A stretch of 54,462 bases of DNA from an uncultured Clostridia bacterium (GTDB lineage: Bacteria; Bacillota; Clostridia; Christensenellales; Aristaeellaceae). Made by a program: the position numbers and the translations under genes. The notes under the pieces are model-generated. The model had not been told where the DNA came from, did not search any database, and saw only the letters and a list, made by a program, of their open reading frames with translations. The stretch lies in NCBI GenBank assembly GCA_937907055.1, contig CALCTW010000024.1:1-54462 (forward strand), given 5' to 3'. Shown piece after piece: positions 1 to 8,463 of this stretch. Every line of letters starts with the position of its first letter. Position 1 is the stretch's first letter.

Positions 1-678
1 CGTACCGTGCCCTTCCTCAGCAAGTCCACCGGCTACTCTCTGGCGGATATCGCTACCGAGGTCATTCTGGGCCGCAGCCTGAAGGATCAGGGCATCACCG
101 AGATCTATCCTGAGGAGCGCAAGCGCTGCTTCGTCAAGGTGCCTGTCTTCTCCTCCATCAAGATCAAGGGCCTGGATGTCTATCTCTCTCCCGAAATGAA
201 GTCCACCGGCGAAGCCATCGGCTATGACCGCCGCCTGTGCCGCGCCATGTACAAGGCGCTGCAGGCTTCCGGCATGAAGCTGCTCAACTACGGCACCGTG
301 TTCGTCACCCTGGCCAATGATGACAAGTATGAAGCGCTGCCCATGGTGCGCCGCTTCTACGATATGGGCTTCAACATCGCCGCCACCGAAGGCACCGCCA
401 ACTTCCTGAAGCAGAACGGCATCCGCACCCACAAGGTGGGCAAGATCTCCGAAGGCTCCAATGAAGTCAACGAGCTCATCCGTTCCGGCTTTGTCTCCTA
501 CATCATCAACACCCGTTCCATCTATTCCGGCGCGCATCACGAGGACGGCGCTGCCATCCGCCGCTGCGCCACCGAGAACGGCGTCACCTGCTTCACCTCC
601 CTCGATACCGTCCGCATCGTCCTTGATGTCCTGGAGGAGATGACCATCTCCGTCTCCATGATCGACGAAAAGGATTAA
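1..678 (+). CDS. carB: Carbamoyl-phosphate synthase large subunit, C-terminal part
   Basis: This is the 3' end of carB; the reading frame is open from the first base, so the start lies left of the window. CarB makes carbamoyl phosphate from glutamine-derived ammonia, bicarbonate and ATP for pyrimidine and arginine synthesis. The visible 225 residues cover the end of the second ATP-grasp half (PFLSKSTGYSLADIATEV, then EMKSTGEAIG) and the complete MGS-like allosteric domain, including NAATEGTANFL and the ISV..IDEKD end. It stops at TAA. PyrR at 8.46 kb is the other pyrimidine gene in the window but is not in the same transcription unit. Confidence 0.96.
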   Translation, partial: RTVPFLSKSTGYSLADIATEVILGRSLKDQGITEIYPEERKRCFVKVPVFSSIKIKGLDVYLSPEMKSTGEAIGYDRRLCRAMYKALQASGMKLLNYGTVFVTLANDDKYEALPMVRRFYDMGFNIAATEGTANFLKQNGIRTHKVGKISEGSNEVNELIRSGFVSYIINTRSIYSGAHHEDGAAIRRCATENGVTCFTSLDTVRIVLDVLEEMTISVSMIDEKD

Positions 679-1052
679 CGCTCGCCTCGGGATTCGGTGT
701 CGTCATAACGGGCGTCTTTTTGACGCTCGGCTCCGGCTTCAGCGTTTTTCATAACAGGTGCCTCTTGCGTTCCGGCTTTGTCTTGCTCCGGTCAACGTAG
801 CGCTGCTACGCCTCCCTCCGCGCGGCTTTGCCGGCTTCGCAAGATCCATCCTGTTCTGAATGACGCTTCAGCCGTCGCCTCGCTTCCTTGGGAAACACGA
901 ATATCTTATCGAAACGGAAAGTCGGGAACGGCTTTCCGTTTCGGCTTATACGGGTATTCTTTTGCTTCGCGCGTTTCACGCGGCTTCGCAAAAGTCCCCG
1001 CCCGGCCGGGTCCTGCCGGACGGGCATAAATCCGTCCGATACGATTTATAGC
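679..1052. other. Non-coding, hairpin-rich gap after carB
   Basis: No credible gene is seen here. The stretch is rich in inverted repeats, for example CGTAGC-GCT-GCTACG near 797-811 and a GC-rich arm pair near 1002-1022 (CCCGCCCGGC against GCCGGACGGG with one mismatch). It ends at the terminator at 1053. It could be a structured 3' UTR, an RNA gene of unknown family, or a decayed repeat. Confidence 0.4.
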
Positions 1053-1085
1053 AAAAAGGAAAGCCTGAGATGGCTTTCCTTTTTG
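1053..1085 (+). terminator. Rho-independent terminator
   Basis: AAAAAGGAAAGCC pairs with GGCTTTCCTTTTT around the loop TGAGAT. The A-run and T-run allow it to work in both directions. It closes the region downstream of carB. Confidence 0.8.
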
Positions 1086-1235
1086 GGTTGCGCGGAATTT
1101 GGTTTATGGAAGACTGGAAATAGTTACAGAAGCTAAAAGGACGGCGGGGGAGAGCAATCAATGAATGATCGGAAGAGAACAGAGCGTGACCGGGAAGGAG
1201 GATAGGGGAACGGATCATAACAAGGTATATATCAA

Positions 1236-1376
1236 AAAAGCAGCCTCTGCAGCTGCTTTTACATGATTATGATATCACTTTTTCAGTTGACATACAATGA
1301 ACATTTGTGAACCTTTTCGCGCCTTTTTATCACCTGAACGAACTTTTAATGACATTTTGTGACCTGAGGTGAACTG
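1236..1376 (-). repeat. Promoter-hairpin intergenic element, copy 1
   Basis: Read on the minus strand this carries several TTCA..TCAC-type direct repeats (1374 down to about 1300), then a promoter-like pair TTGTAT-17 bp-TATCAT, then a hairpin AAAAGCAGC/GCTGCTTTT followed by a T-run (1260 to 1234). A second copy with the same order lies on the plus strand at 12798-12940. Neither neighbouring gene is on the minus strand, so the element is not the promoter or terminator of an annotated gene. Confidence 0.6.
1269..1297 (-). promoter_or_regulatory. Promoter-like pair inside repeat copy 1
   Basis: On the minus strand: -35 TTGTAT (1297-1292), a 17-bp spacer, and -10 TATCAT (1274-1269). The spacing is the same as in copy 2. 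The first base transcribed would lie only about 10 bases before the hairpin. Confidence 0.5.
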
Positions 1377-1449
1377 ATTCAATCTTTTCGTAATATCTTT
1401 TGTCATGATCCTCCGGCCTATCCGTGAAGCATCAATTTTGCTGATGGAT

Positions 1450-1478
1450 TTGACAATGCGGACATGTTGTGGTATCTA
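1450..1478 (+). promoter_or_regulatory. Promoter of DUF6273 gene A
   Basis: TTGACA at 1450-1455, 17-bp spacer, TATCTA at 1473-1478. The start codon follows at 1511 with AGGAAAGG upstream of it. Confidence 0.6.
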
Positions 1479-1510
1479 TATTATCATTCCAGGAAAGGAT
1501 GTGGTATTTA

Positions 1511-2200
1511 ATGAAAAAGTTGATTCTGATTGCCCTTTGTGCTGTGCTTATGCTCATGCCGGTCCTCGCTTCCGCGGAGGCCATGCCCGTCCCCGTAGTG
1601 ACGGCGGGCGATGTCATCGCCTTTGGCGCGTATGAGCAGGATAATGACCTGACCAACGGCGCTGAAGCCATCGAATGGCTGGTGCTGGCGGTGGATGAGG
1701 AAAACAACCGCGCGCTGGTGATCAGCGTGTACGCGCTGGACAATCACCCCTACAATGACAGCCGTGTGGATATGACCTGGGAAAAATGCACCCTGCGCGC
1801 GTGGCTGAATGATGAATTCCTGAACACTGCCTTCAACGAGGAAGCGCAGGCTTTCATTCCGGCCGTTGTCGTCAAGGCGGATCACAATTCCTTCTACAAG
1901 ACTGAGACCGGCAATGACACCGAGGATCGTGTGTTCGTCCTCAGCAGCGCCGAGGCCGCTCTCTACTTCGCCAACGATGCCGCCCGCGCCTGTCAGCCCA
2001 CGGCCTACGCGCTGGCCCGGAAGGTGTATCGTGGCGGTAATCATAACTGCTGGTGGTGGCTGCGTACGCCCGGTAACAGCACCTACAACTTCAGCCGCGT
2101 GAGCGGTGACGGTGAGATCAACGAATTCGGCGTTTATCAGGATCATGATGAGACCGGTGTCCGTCCCGCCATGTGGATCGACCTGTCTCTGACGAACTGA
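1511..2200 (+). CDS. Secreted DUF6273 protein (copy A)
   Basis: A 229-residue exported protein of unknown function. Residues 1-23 are a signal peptide (MKKLILIALCAVLMLMPVL, cleavage near ASAEA). The rest is one DUF6273 domain: FGAYEQDNDLTNG, IEWLVL, then WWWLRTPG and a terminal VRPAMWIDL. The ATG at 1511 was chosen because AGGAAAGG precedes it and the signal peptide starts there. The segment between WLRTPG and VRPA (2075-2158) differs almost completely from copies B, C and D, while the flanks are conserved. Its codons do not show the uniform NNC pattern of copies B and D, so it may be an older or inactive version of the same variable loop. The assignment rests on shared motifs with the other three copies. 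Confidence 0.8.
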   Translation: MKKLILIALCAVLMLMPVLASAEAMPVPVVTAGDVIAFGAYEQDNDLTNGAEAIEWLVLAVDEENNRALVISVYALDNHPYNDSRVDMTWEKCTLRAWLNDEFLNTAFNEEAQAFIPAVVVKADHNSFYKTETGNDTEDRVFVLSSAEAALYFANDAARACQPTAYALARKVYRGGNHNCWWWLRTPGNSTYNFSRVSGDGEINEFGVYQDHDETGVRPAMWIDLSLTN

Positions 2201-2238
2201 CCCCTTCTGTTTTGAGCACCGTTCCTCGAAAGCCTTTT

Positions 2239-2270
2239 CCGGCGTGTCTGTTTACAGGCACGCCGGTTTT
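2239..2270 (+). terminator. Terminator after DUF6273 gene A
   Basis: CCGGCGTG pairs with CACGCCGG over a 12-base loop, followed by TTTT. It separates copies A and B. Confidence 0.65.
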
Positions 2271-2365
2271 CGTTACACAGTTGACCAATTATCAGACAGC
2301 AGTTACTGTAAAGAAACTGTATAATGATGTCCGCGCGGAATCCCTTATACGGCTGCGCGTCTCCC

Positions 2366-2394
2366 TTGACGAATACCGCAATAGGTGCTATATT
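2366..2394 (+). promoter_or_regulatory. Promoter of DUF6273 gene B
   Basis: TTGACG at 2366-2371, 17-bp spacer, TATATT at 2389-2394. The gene starts at 2470 after AAGGTGGGGG. Confidence 0.6.
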
Positions 2395-2469
2395 TTAACT
2401 ATTGTTTTAGATCCTTTTTGGGGTAATAGATATAGAAAATACAGAATACGCAAGGTGGGGGAAAACAAA

Positions 2470-4038
2470 ATGAAGCGCTTCAAGATCGCGGTGTCACTTT
2501 TGATGGCGGTCGTAATGGGAATTCTTGCGATCACCTCCGGCATGGCTCTGACCAGCACGGAGAAAGAGAATAAATACAGTGCCGCGCTGGAAGAACTGAA
2601 GAGTTATCTGGAAAGCCCGGAAGAGAGCCGGGATGGCGTGATGCGCCTGAGCGCCATCATGGCCGATCTTGAAGAACTGGGCAATTATAGCCTGAGCCAC
2701 GAATTGTATTGCTATGCGTATGTTCTTCTGAAGATCGAAGAGGGCAGTTATGACGATTGGCGCGTCGGCATGTATCTTGAGCAGCTGCGCAAAAGTGAAA
2801 AACTGAGCGCGTTCATCAAGCGTGACGAGGATGGCGTGATTGGCGATGCGGAAGCCCTGTCCGCGTATCTGGAAGGTCGCAAAGCCGAGGCAGAACAGGA
2901 TTTTGAAGCTGCGATCGGGCAGTACGACCTGTGCCTTTCCTTCTTTGACGCCATGCTCCGTCAGTCTGATCTGATGGAAACCCGCTATGCGGACGCGTAT
3001 CATCAGGCGGAAACACTCATGAATGAAAAGAAATATGAGGAAGCATACGTGCTCTTCAAAACCTGCCGTCAGTATATGGACGCGGAATACTGCATGAGTT
3101 ATATCGTCACAGTGTTGGGCTATGAGCCCGGTGTTTGCGGTGACGCGCATACTTGGGAGGAGACGATCACCAAAGCGGCAACCTGCAAGGACGTGGGCGA
3201 AAAACAGCTTGTATGCAGCGTGTGCGGCAAGACGGAGACAGAAGCTTTGCCGATCACAGAGGAGCATCAGTGGCTGGAAGCAACTGATGAAGCACCGAAG
3301 ACCTGCAGTGTATGCGGCAAAACAGAAGGCGAGCCTCTACCGAAAACAAAAAAAGGTGACATCATCACTTTTGGTGCGTATGAAGAGGATAATGATCTGA
3401 CAAACGGCAAGGAACCGATCGAGTGGCTGGTGCTTGAGGTGGATAAGAGCACGAACCGTGTGCTGTTGCTCAGCCGTTATGGACTGGACGCGCGTCGCTT
3501 TGACGCAAGTACGTATCAGGGCTGGGATAAGAGCGAGATCCGTAGCTGGCTGAACAGCACCTTCCTGAACGCGGCGTTTACGGCAGAAGAGCAGAAGGCA
3601 ATCGCGACCACGACCGTCAAGACCGGCAATAATGATGAATGGGTCGCTTTCGCGAAAAAGTATGGCTGGAGTTATGATAATCTCAACGGCGGAGCGGATA
3701 CGCAGGATAAAGTGTTCTTGCTGAGCCTTGAGGAAGCCATGGCGTATAGCGGATACAGCACACTTGATAACTTCACTTTTAACGGAACAGACAAAATGAA
3801 GGCGGTGCCGACAAAGTACGCGGTAGCGCAGGGTGCTTATCAGTATGACAACAGCGACAGCAACCGAATGTTGAATGGTACAGGTTGCTGCTGGTGGTGG
3901 CTGCGTTCGCCTGGCAGCTACAGTAGCTACGCGTCCTACGTCTACTACGACGGCAGCCTCGACTTCAACTACGTGAACTACGCAAGTGGTTCTGTTCGGC
4001 CAGCATTCTGGCTTAATCTGGACTCTATCATCCCTTAA
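2470..4038 (+). CDS. Secreted TPR-like / CxxC-module / DUF6273 protein (copy B)
   Basis: A 522-residue exported protein. The ATG at 2470 follows AAGGTGGGGG and opens a signal peptide (MKRFKIAVSLLMAVVMG). Residues about 40-210 are helical and TPR-like (EKKYEEAYVLFKTCRQYMDAEY). Residues about 220-290 hold two CxxC modules (CSVCGKTE twice). The remainder is DUF6273: FGAYEEDNDLTNG, LLLSRYGLDARRFD, WDKSEIRSWLN, WWWLRSPG, VRPAFWLNL. The loop at 3916-3993 is rich in S, Y, N and D encoded mainly by NNC codons, as expected where AAC codons of a template have been mutagenised. Expression of a long upstream extension is unlikely because it has no ribosome binding site. Function unknown; a ligand-binding surface protein is plausible. 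Confidence 0.8.
   Translation: MKRFKIAVSLLMAVVMGILAITSGMALTSTEKENKYSAALEELKSYLESPEESRDGVMRLSAIMADLEELGNYSLSHELYCYAYVLLKIEEGSYDDWRVGMYLEQLRKSEKLSAFIKRDEDGVIGDAEALSAYLEGRKAEAEQDFEAAIGQYDLCLSFFDAMLRQSDLMETRYADAYHQAETLMNEKKYEEAYVLFKTCRQYMDAEYCMSYIVTVLGYEPGVCGDAHTWEETITKAATCKDVGEKQLVCSVCGKTETEALPITEEHQWLEATDEAPKTCSVCGKTEGEPLPKTKKGDIITFGAYEEDNDLTNGKEPIEWLVLEVDKSTNRVLLLSRYGLDARRFDASTYQGWDKSEIRSWLNSTFLNAAFTAEEQKAIATTTVKTGNNDEWVAFAKKYGWSYDNLNGGADTQDKVFLLSLEEAMAYSGYSTLDNFTFNGTDKMKAVPTKYAVAQGAYQYDNSDSNRMLNGTGCCWWWLRSPGSYSSYASYVYYDGSLDFNYVNYASGSVRPAFWLNLDSIIP
3916..3993 (+). other. Hypervariable segment of DUF6273 copy B
   Basis: These 26 codons lie between conserved WLRSPG and VRPAFW. Against the same 26 codons of copy D (20735-20812), counting the first 25, 16 codons differ at position 1 or 2 and only 6 at position 3. 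Most codons are NNC. That is the reverse of normal purifying selection and is the footprint expected from adenine mutagenesis of AAC codons. Confidence 0.6.
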
Positions 4039-4044
4039 TCAAAG

Positions 4045-4118
4045 AGAGCGAAGCGAACGGAATCTTTTGCTCAGGGGGAACGAAGCGACCGATCATCCTC
4101 CGCCTCCGCAGAGGCGGC
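4045..4118 (+). repeat. 74-bp 3' element of DUF6273 gene B, with GC hairpin
   Basis: The stretch starting AGAGCGAAGCGAACGG and ending in the hairpin CCGCCTC-CGCA-GAGGCGG (4100-4117) recurs, with the same length and high identity, after copy D at 20868-20941. There is no T-run, so it is not a usual terminator. It is absent after copies A and C. Confidence 0.7.
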
Positions 4119-4178
4119 ATCACGGTCGAATGACAAAACCGTACCTCACATAAATTTCCGTTACTCTATAACAAGAAA

Positions 4179-4214
4179 ACAGGTTGCTCCCGCGTTGGGA
4201 GCAACCTGTTCTTT
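4179..4214 (+). terminator. Strong terminator after DUF6273 gene B
   Basis: A perfect 13-bp stem ACAGGTTGCTCCC/GGGAGCAACCTGT with loop GCGTT, followed by TCTTT. Confidence 0.8.
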
Positions 4215-4266
4215 GTATGACATTGCTGAAAAGAATGGTTTCAGCCGGAGAAATAAGATATCCACT

Positions 4267-4298
4267 GAGAACTTGCTTTGTAAATCAATCAAGTTCTC
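4267..4298. repeat. 9-bp inverted repeat
   Basis: GAGAACTTG (4267-4275) and CAAGTTCTC (4290-4298) are perfect inverted copies 14 bases apart. They lie between a terminator and the GntR promoter. No function can be assigned. The rest of the 4039-4448 gap holds no gene. Confidence 0.5.
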
Positions 4299-4448
4299 AA
4301 TGAATTATCAATAATATTGCCGCAACGGCGCGGATCACTTCGCGCCAAAGCGGCCGATCAGCATCACCGTCCTTCCTGACGCGGGCTTGTACCTCTCTTT
4401 TTGTACACCGATTGTATTTTTCTATCAGGAGATTGTATTTTTATTGTA

Positions 4449-4478
4449 TTGACATTTTTGTATACAATGTGATATATT
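4449..4478 (+). promoter_or_regulatory. Promoter with built-in GntR-type operator
   Basis: TTGACA (4449-4454), 18-bp spacer, TATATT (4473-4478). The spacer contains the perfect palindrome TTGTATACAA at 4458-4467, the type of site bound by FCD-class GntR regulators. Its position between -35 and -10 implies autorepression by the gene that follows. Confidence 0.7.
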
Positions 4479-4510
4479 CAGGATGTATAAATAGAAACGG
4501 GGGAGAGCTT

Positions 4511-5191
4511 ATGACACAGTTTCCGTTTGACAGTACGATCGAAAACCGACCCATCCGCGATATCGCGTATGAAACGCTGAAGCACGCGATCATCACCGGA
4601 GAGATCCCCGCGGGTTCCCGTATCGTGGAAACGCTGTATGCCGATAAGCTGCATATCAGCCGTACACCGCTGCGTGAGGCGCTGCGTAATCTGGAACGCG
4701 ACGGGCTGGTGGAATATGTGCTGCACCGCGGCGTGATCGTGCGGGCCTTCACCACCGAAGATATCGAAGAGATCTTCACCATCCGCAACAGCATGATGAT
4801 GCTGATCCTGCCCTCTGTGGTGGAACGCGTGACGGATGAGGATATCCGCGGCATGGAAAATATCTTAAAGGATATGGATGTTGCGCTGCAGAATAACGAT
4901 TTTTCCGCGACCGGCGTGTATAATCGTCAGTTCCATTCCATGCTGGAGCATGTCTCCAACAAGCTGCGTATCCTGCGCGTGATCGACAGTCAGGAGGAAT
5001 ATATCACCCGCTTCTCCGCGGTGGCCATCGCTAATACCGAGCGCCGTGAGAAGTCGCATGATGAGCATTATCAGATGGTGCAGCTGCTGAAGGACCGCGA
5101 TCTTGATGGGCTGGAGCAGCTGATGCTGCATCACCTGGAGGAGAGCAAGGCCACCTGTCTGGCGGCCCTGCGCGCCAATAAGAAGGCGTAA
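4511..5191 (+). CDS. GntR family transcriptional regulator, FCD (FadR/VanR) class
   Basis: A 226-residue DNA-binding regulator. Residues about 10-75 form the winged helix (AYETLKHAIITGEIPAGSRI, then SRTPLREALRNLERDGLV). Residues about 85-215 form the all-helical FCD ligand-binding domain (FTIRNSMMM, FHSMLEHVSN, EHYQMVQLLKDRD), normally a metal-dependent carboxylate sensor. The ATG at 4511 was chosen for GGGGGAGAG just upstream. The promoter carries a palindrome suited to this family, so it probably represses itself. The next gene, pepF, is 137 bp downstream on the same strand and could be a target. The effector is unknown. Confidence 0.92.
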   Translation: MTQFPFDSTIENRPIRDIAYETLKHAIITGEIPAGSRIVETLYADKLHISRTPLREALRNLERDGLVEYVLHRGVIVRAFTTEDIEEIFTIRNSMMMLILPSVVERVTDEDIRGMENILKDMDVALQNNDFSATGVYNRQFHSMLEHVSNKLRILRVIDSQEEYITRFSAVAIANTERREKSHDEHYQMVQLLKDRDLDGLEQLMLHHLEESKATCLAALRANKKA

Positions 5192-5328
5192 ATTTTGCTT
5201 TGATCCGGGCTTTGCCTGTTTTTGTGCTTTATGCAAAGTCCTGATGGATCACCGTGCCGCGGCCTGATCACACGCGGCATGAAAAATTGTGATCAAAAAC
5301 ATTTTTAAAGAATACCGGGAGGCCTGAA

Positions 5329-7092
5329 ATGGAGACCAAATGGGATCTTTCCGTCCTGTACAAGAGTCTGGACGATGAAAATATCGAAAAAGATATCGCT
5401 TTGGTACAGCAGAAGCTGGATGAGACCGAAAGCTGCATCGCGAGCGAGATGGGCGACAAAGAAAAGCTGGAAAAGCTGGTCACCCTGATGGAGGAGACGG
5501 TCGAGATCGGCGAACGCCTGGGCCTGTATGCCGGGCTGACGCTGGCGACCGATGCCACCAACGAAAAGGCCCTGCAGCTGAATGACACCCTGCAGATGAA
5601 TGAGGTGCGCCAGAACGTGGTGGGCTCTGCCGTGCAGCGCTATGTGGGCACGGTGGAAGGGCTGGAGGATGTCATTGCTTCCTCCGAGTGCCTGCAGCAG
5701 GTGGGCTACGCCCTGCGCGTGATGGCCCGTGACGCGAAGCATATCCCCGACGCGGCCATTCATGAGTGGCTGCTGAAGATGAGCCTGAACGGCGCCACGG
5801 CCTTCTCCGGTCTGCGCGATAAGCTGGATGCCACCCTGCTGGTGGATTATGACGGCAAGCAGATCCCGCTGTCCGCCGCGCGCGCGATGGCCTATGATCC
5901 CTCCGCCGCGGTGCGCAAGGCGGCCTATGAAGCCGAGCTGGCCTCCTACAAGAAGGTGGAGATCCCCATGGCGGCCTGTCTGAATGCCATCAAGGGCGAA
6001 GCCATCACCATGAGCGAGGCGGAGCATTATGATTCTGTGCTGGATAAGACCCTGCAGGAATCCCACATGGATGCCGCTACGTTGAACGCCATGCTGGATG
6101 CCATCCGTGAATCCCTGCCGTCCTTCCGCAAATATCTGCGCCGCAAGGGCGAAATGCTGGGCTATAAGAACGGCATTCCGTTCCATGATCTGTTCGCGCC
6201 CCTGCCCATTCCCGGCTATGAGCCCAAGCAGTACACCATTGAGGAGTGCCGCGAGAAGCTGGTGAGCGTGCTCAGCCAGTTCAGCCCCGCGATGGGTGAT
6301 TTTATCAACGAAGCCTTTGAAAACCGCTGGATCGATGTGTATCCTGCCGAGGGCAAGAGCGGTGGCGCGTTCTGCGCCGGTCTGCACAAGCTGGATCAGT
6401 CCCGCGTGATGACCAACTTTGCCGGTTCCTATTCCGATGTGAGCACCATCGCGCACGAATTGGGCCATGGCTGGCACAACCGCAATCTGGCCGGTTTGCC
6501 GTACATGATGATCGATACCCCCATGCAACTGGCGGAAACGGCCTCCATCTTCAATGAGACCCTGCTGGCCCGTGCCGCCATGGCGCAGGCGGAGGAGAAG
6601 GAACGTCTGGCGCTGCTGGAGGCCAACCTGATGGAGACCAACCAGTGCATCGTGGATATCTACTCCCGTTATCTGTTTGAAACAGCGGTCATCGAGGGCA
6701 AGAAGAGCCACAACGCCTCTCCGGAAGAACTGTGCCGCATGATGCTGGAGGCCCAGGAGCAGAGCTACGGCGACGGTCTGGATCCCGAACTGCGTCATCC
6801 CTATATGTGGGCCTGCAAGAGCCATTATTACTCCGCCGGCCTCAATTTCTATAACTTCCCTTATGCCTTCGGTCAGCTTTTCGGCACAGGTGTCTATGCC
6901 TGCTACGCGGAAGAAGGCGCTTCCTTCGTGCCCAAGTATAATCAGTTGCTGCGCTCCTGCGGTTCCATGGATATCGCGGATGTGGCCGCTTCTGTGGGCA
7001 TCGATGTGCGCAGTGTGGATTTCTGGCGTTCCGCGCTCAAGGTGTATGAGGATGAGATCGAGGAATTCCTGCGCCTCACCGCGGAGCTGTGA
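5329..7092 (+). CDS. pepF: Oligoendopeptidase F (M3 metallopeptidase)
   Basis: A cytosolic zinc oligopeptidase of 587 residues, normal length for the family. It has an N-terminal oligopeptidase F domain (about 110-180) and the M3 catalytic domain. The zinc site is HELGH (His376, Glu377, His380) with the third ligand Glu403 in AETASIF. No signal peptide is present. Its role is cleavage of peptides of roughly 7-20 residues during peptide recycling. GGGAGG lies upstream of the ATG. It ends at TGA with a terminator 20 bp later. The upstream GntR gene may regulate it. Confidence 0.95.
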   Translation: METKWDLSVLYKSLDDENIEKDIALVQQKLDETESCIASEMGDKEKLEKLVTLMEETVEIGERLGLYAGLTLATDATNEKALQLNDTLQMNEVRQNVVGSAVQRYVGTVEGLEDVIASSECLQQVGYALRVMARDAKHIPDAAIHEWLLKMSLNGATAFSGLRDKLDATLLVDYDGKQIPLSAARAMAYDPSAAVRKAAYEAELASYKKVEIPMAACLNAIKGEAITMSEAEHYDSVLDKTLQESHMDAATLNAMLDAIRESLPSFRKYLRRKGEMLGYKNGIPFHDLFAPLPIPGYEPKQYTIEECREKLVSVLSQFSPAMGDFINEAFENRWIDVYPAEGKSGGAFCAGLHKLDQSRVMTNFAGSYSDVSTIAHELGHGWHNRNLAGLPYMMIDTPMQLAETASIFNETLLARAAMAQAEEKERLALLEANLMETNQCIVDIYSRYLFETAVIEGKKSHNASPEELCRMMLEAQEQSYGDGLDPELRHPYMWACKSHYYSAGLNFYNFPYAFGQLFGTGVYACYAEEGASFVPKYNQLLRSCGSMDIADVAASVGIDVRSVDFWRSALKVYEDEIEEFLRLTAEL

Positions 7093-7112
7093 TCCGCTGA
7101 AGGCACCCTTTT

Positions 7113-7141
7113 CGGGCTGTACAAAACGTATAGCCCGTTTT
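7113..7141 (+). terminator. Terminator after pepF
   Basis: CGGGCT pairs with AGCCCG across GTACAAAACGTAT, followed by TTTT. Confidence 0.65.
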
Positions 7142-7219
7142 GCGCATTATTAAACCATGAAAAACACGGGCTTTCTGATGCGCTGAAAACCGTTAAATAA
7201 TAAAAAAGAGACTGAAAAA

Positions 7220-7237
7220 CGATCCCGAGAGGGATCG
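7220..7237 (+). promoter_or_regulatory. Hairpin covering the ribosome binding site of the CapA-like gene
   Basis: CGATCCC-GAGA-GGGATCG is a perfect 7-bp stem with a GNRA-type loop and ends directly before the ATG at 7238. The only purine-rich binding sequence (GAGAGGG) lies in the loop and 3' arm, so folding should limit translation start. Confidence 0.55.
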
Positions 7238-8425
7238 ATGGAGAAAAGAATGCGTCGATTTTTGAATGTCTTGATCCTTGTGCTGATGCTGTGCGCGCTC
7301 ATTTTTACCGGCGCGATGGCCACCGAGGAGGAAGATGATATCTTCCTGCATGATATTACGCCCAAGCCCACCGAGGTGCCCGCTCCCGGCACGACCCCCG
7401 CGCCGACCGCGACGCCGGAACCCACCCGCGCGCCGGATTATCTGGCGGATGGCAGTCAGTATTTCATCGTGACCGCTGTGGGCGATGTGACACTGGGCAA
7501 GAGCCTGGGACGGGATCGCTTTGATCTTTTCGGAAAAGAACTGAAGCTGCATGACGATGATCCCTCCTTCGTGTTTTCCAACGTGAAGCAGATCTTTGAG
7601 AACGATCAGCTGACCATTGCCAATTTTGAATGCGTGCTGCAGCCGGAAAGCGATGCCCGTGTGCCCTCCAACAAGCGTGAGAATTCCTACCTGTTCCTGG
7701 GTGAGCCGCGCTATGTATCCGCGCTGACGGAAAACAGCGTGGAGGCTGTGGCGCTGGAAAACAACCATATCATGGATTTCGGCGAGCAGGGACGGGACAG
7801 CACGATCGCCATTCTGAAGGATGCCGGTGTGGTGTACAGCAATCATACCACCATGGGCACCTATGAGGTGAACGGTATCCGGGTGGCCATGTTCTCGCAT
7901 CAGACCCTGAATCAGCCATTCACCAGTGAAGAACTGGCAGTGATCGTGAAAAACGAGATCGCGGCCGTGCGGGATCAGTATGACCTGATCATCGTGTCCT
8001 ATCATTGGGGCAATGAGAAGGATTACTGCCCGGTGACCAAGCAGGTGAATCTGGCGCGCGCCACCATTGACGCGGGCGCGGATCTGGTGCTGGGGCATCA
8101 CAGCCACCGCATCAACCCCATTGAAGTGTATAACGGAAAATACATCGTGTATTCGCTGGGCAATGCTTCCTTTGCCGGTCATAACAAGCCCGCAGATATG
8201 TCCACCTTCATTTTTCAGGCGCGTTACCGGATGAAGGACGGCGAGGTGATGTCCTCCCAGTTCCGCATCATTCCCGGACGCATCTCCTCCCGCAAGGATT
8301 ACAACAACTTCATCCTGACCCCGTACGATGATAAGCTGAGCGTCGAAAACGTGATCTCCGTGCTGAAATCGAACGGAAAGAACCTGAAGTACGCGGCGGA
8401 TGTGTACAAGCTGGAGTGGGAATAA
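7238..8425 (+). CDS. CapA/PgsA-family secreted metallophosphatase-like protein
   Basis: A 395-residue exported protein. It has a signal peptide (MEKRMRRFLNVLILVLMLCA), a Pro/Thr/Ala linker at about 45-70 (PKPTEVPAPG and so on), then a CapA domain from about 80. Domain motifs are AVGDVTLG (metal site), ANFECVL, ALENNHIMDFG, SYHWGNE and LVLGHHSHR. CapA proteins have a calcineurin-like phosphoesterase fold and take part in poly-gamma-glutamate capsule synthesis in Bacillus. No other pgs gene is near, so the substrate is unknown. Translation start may be restrained by the hairpin at 7220-7237. It ends at TAA, 38 bp before pyrR. Confidence 0.85.
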   Translation: MEKRMRRFLNVLILVLMLCALIFTGAMATEEEDDIFLHDITPKPTEVPAPGTTPAPTATPEPTRAPDYLADGSQYFIVTAVGDVTLGKSLGRDRFDLFGKELKLHDDDPSFVFSNVKQIFENDQLTIANFECVLQPESDARVPSNKRENSYLFLGEPRYVSALTENSVEAVALENNHIMDFGEQGRDSTIAILKDAGVVYSNHTTMGTYEVNGIRVAMFSHQTLNQPFTSEELAVIVKNEIAAVRDQYDLIIVSYHWGNEKDYCPVTKQVNLARATIDAGADLVLGHHSHRINPIEVYNGKYIVYSLGNASFAGHNKPADMSTFIFQARYRMKDGEVMSSQFRIIPGRISSRKDYNNFILTPYDDKLSVENVISVLKSNGKNLKYAADVYKLEWE

Positions 8426-8463
8426 TACGGCAGGCGCCTGCCGGTTGGGAGAAAGAAACAGGC

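Noticed and set aside
2173..2469. N-terminal extension of DUF6273 gene B
   Set aside because: It contains the terminator of the previous gene and the gene's own promoter, and the ATG at 2470 has a strong binding site and signal peptide.
5305..6825. A 506-residue antisense frame over pepF
   Set aside because: pepF has a full zinc motif and family length; the antisense frame is compositionally biased and unlike any family.
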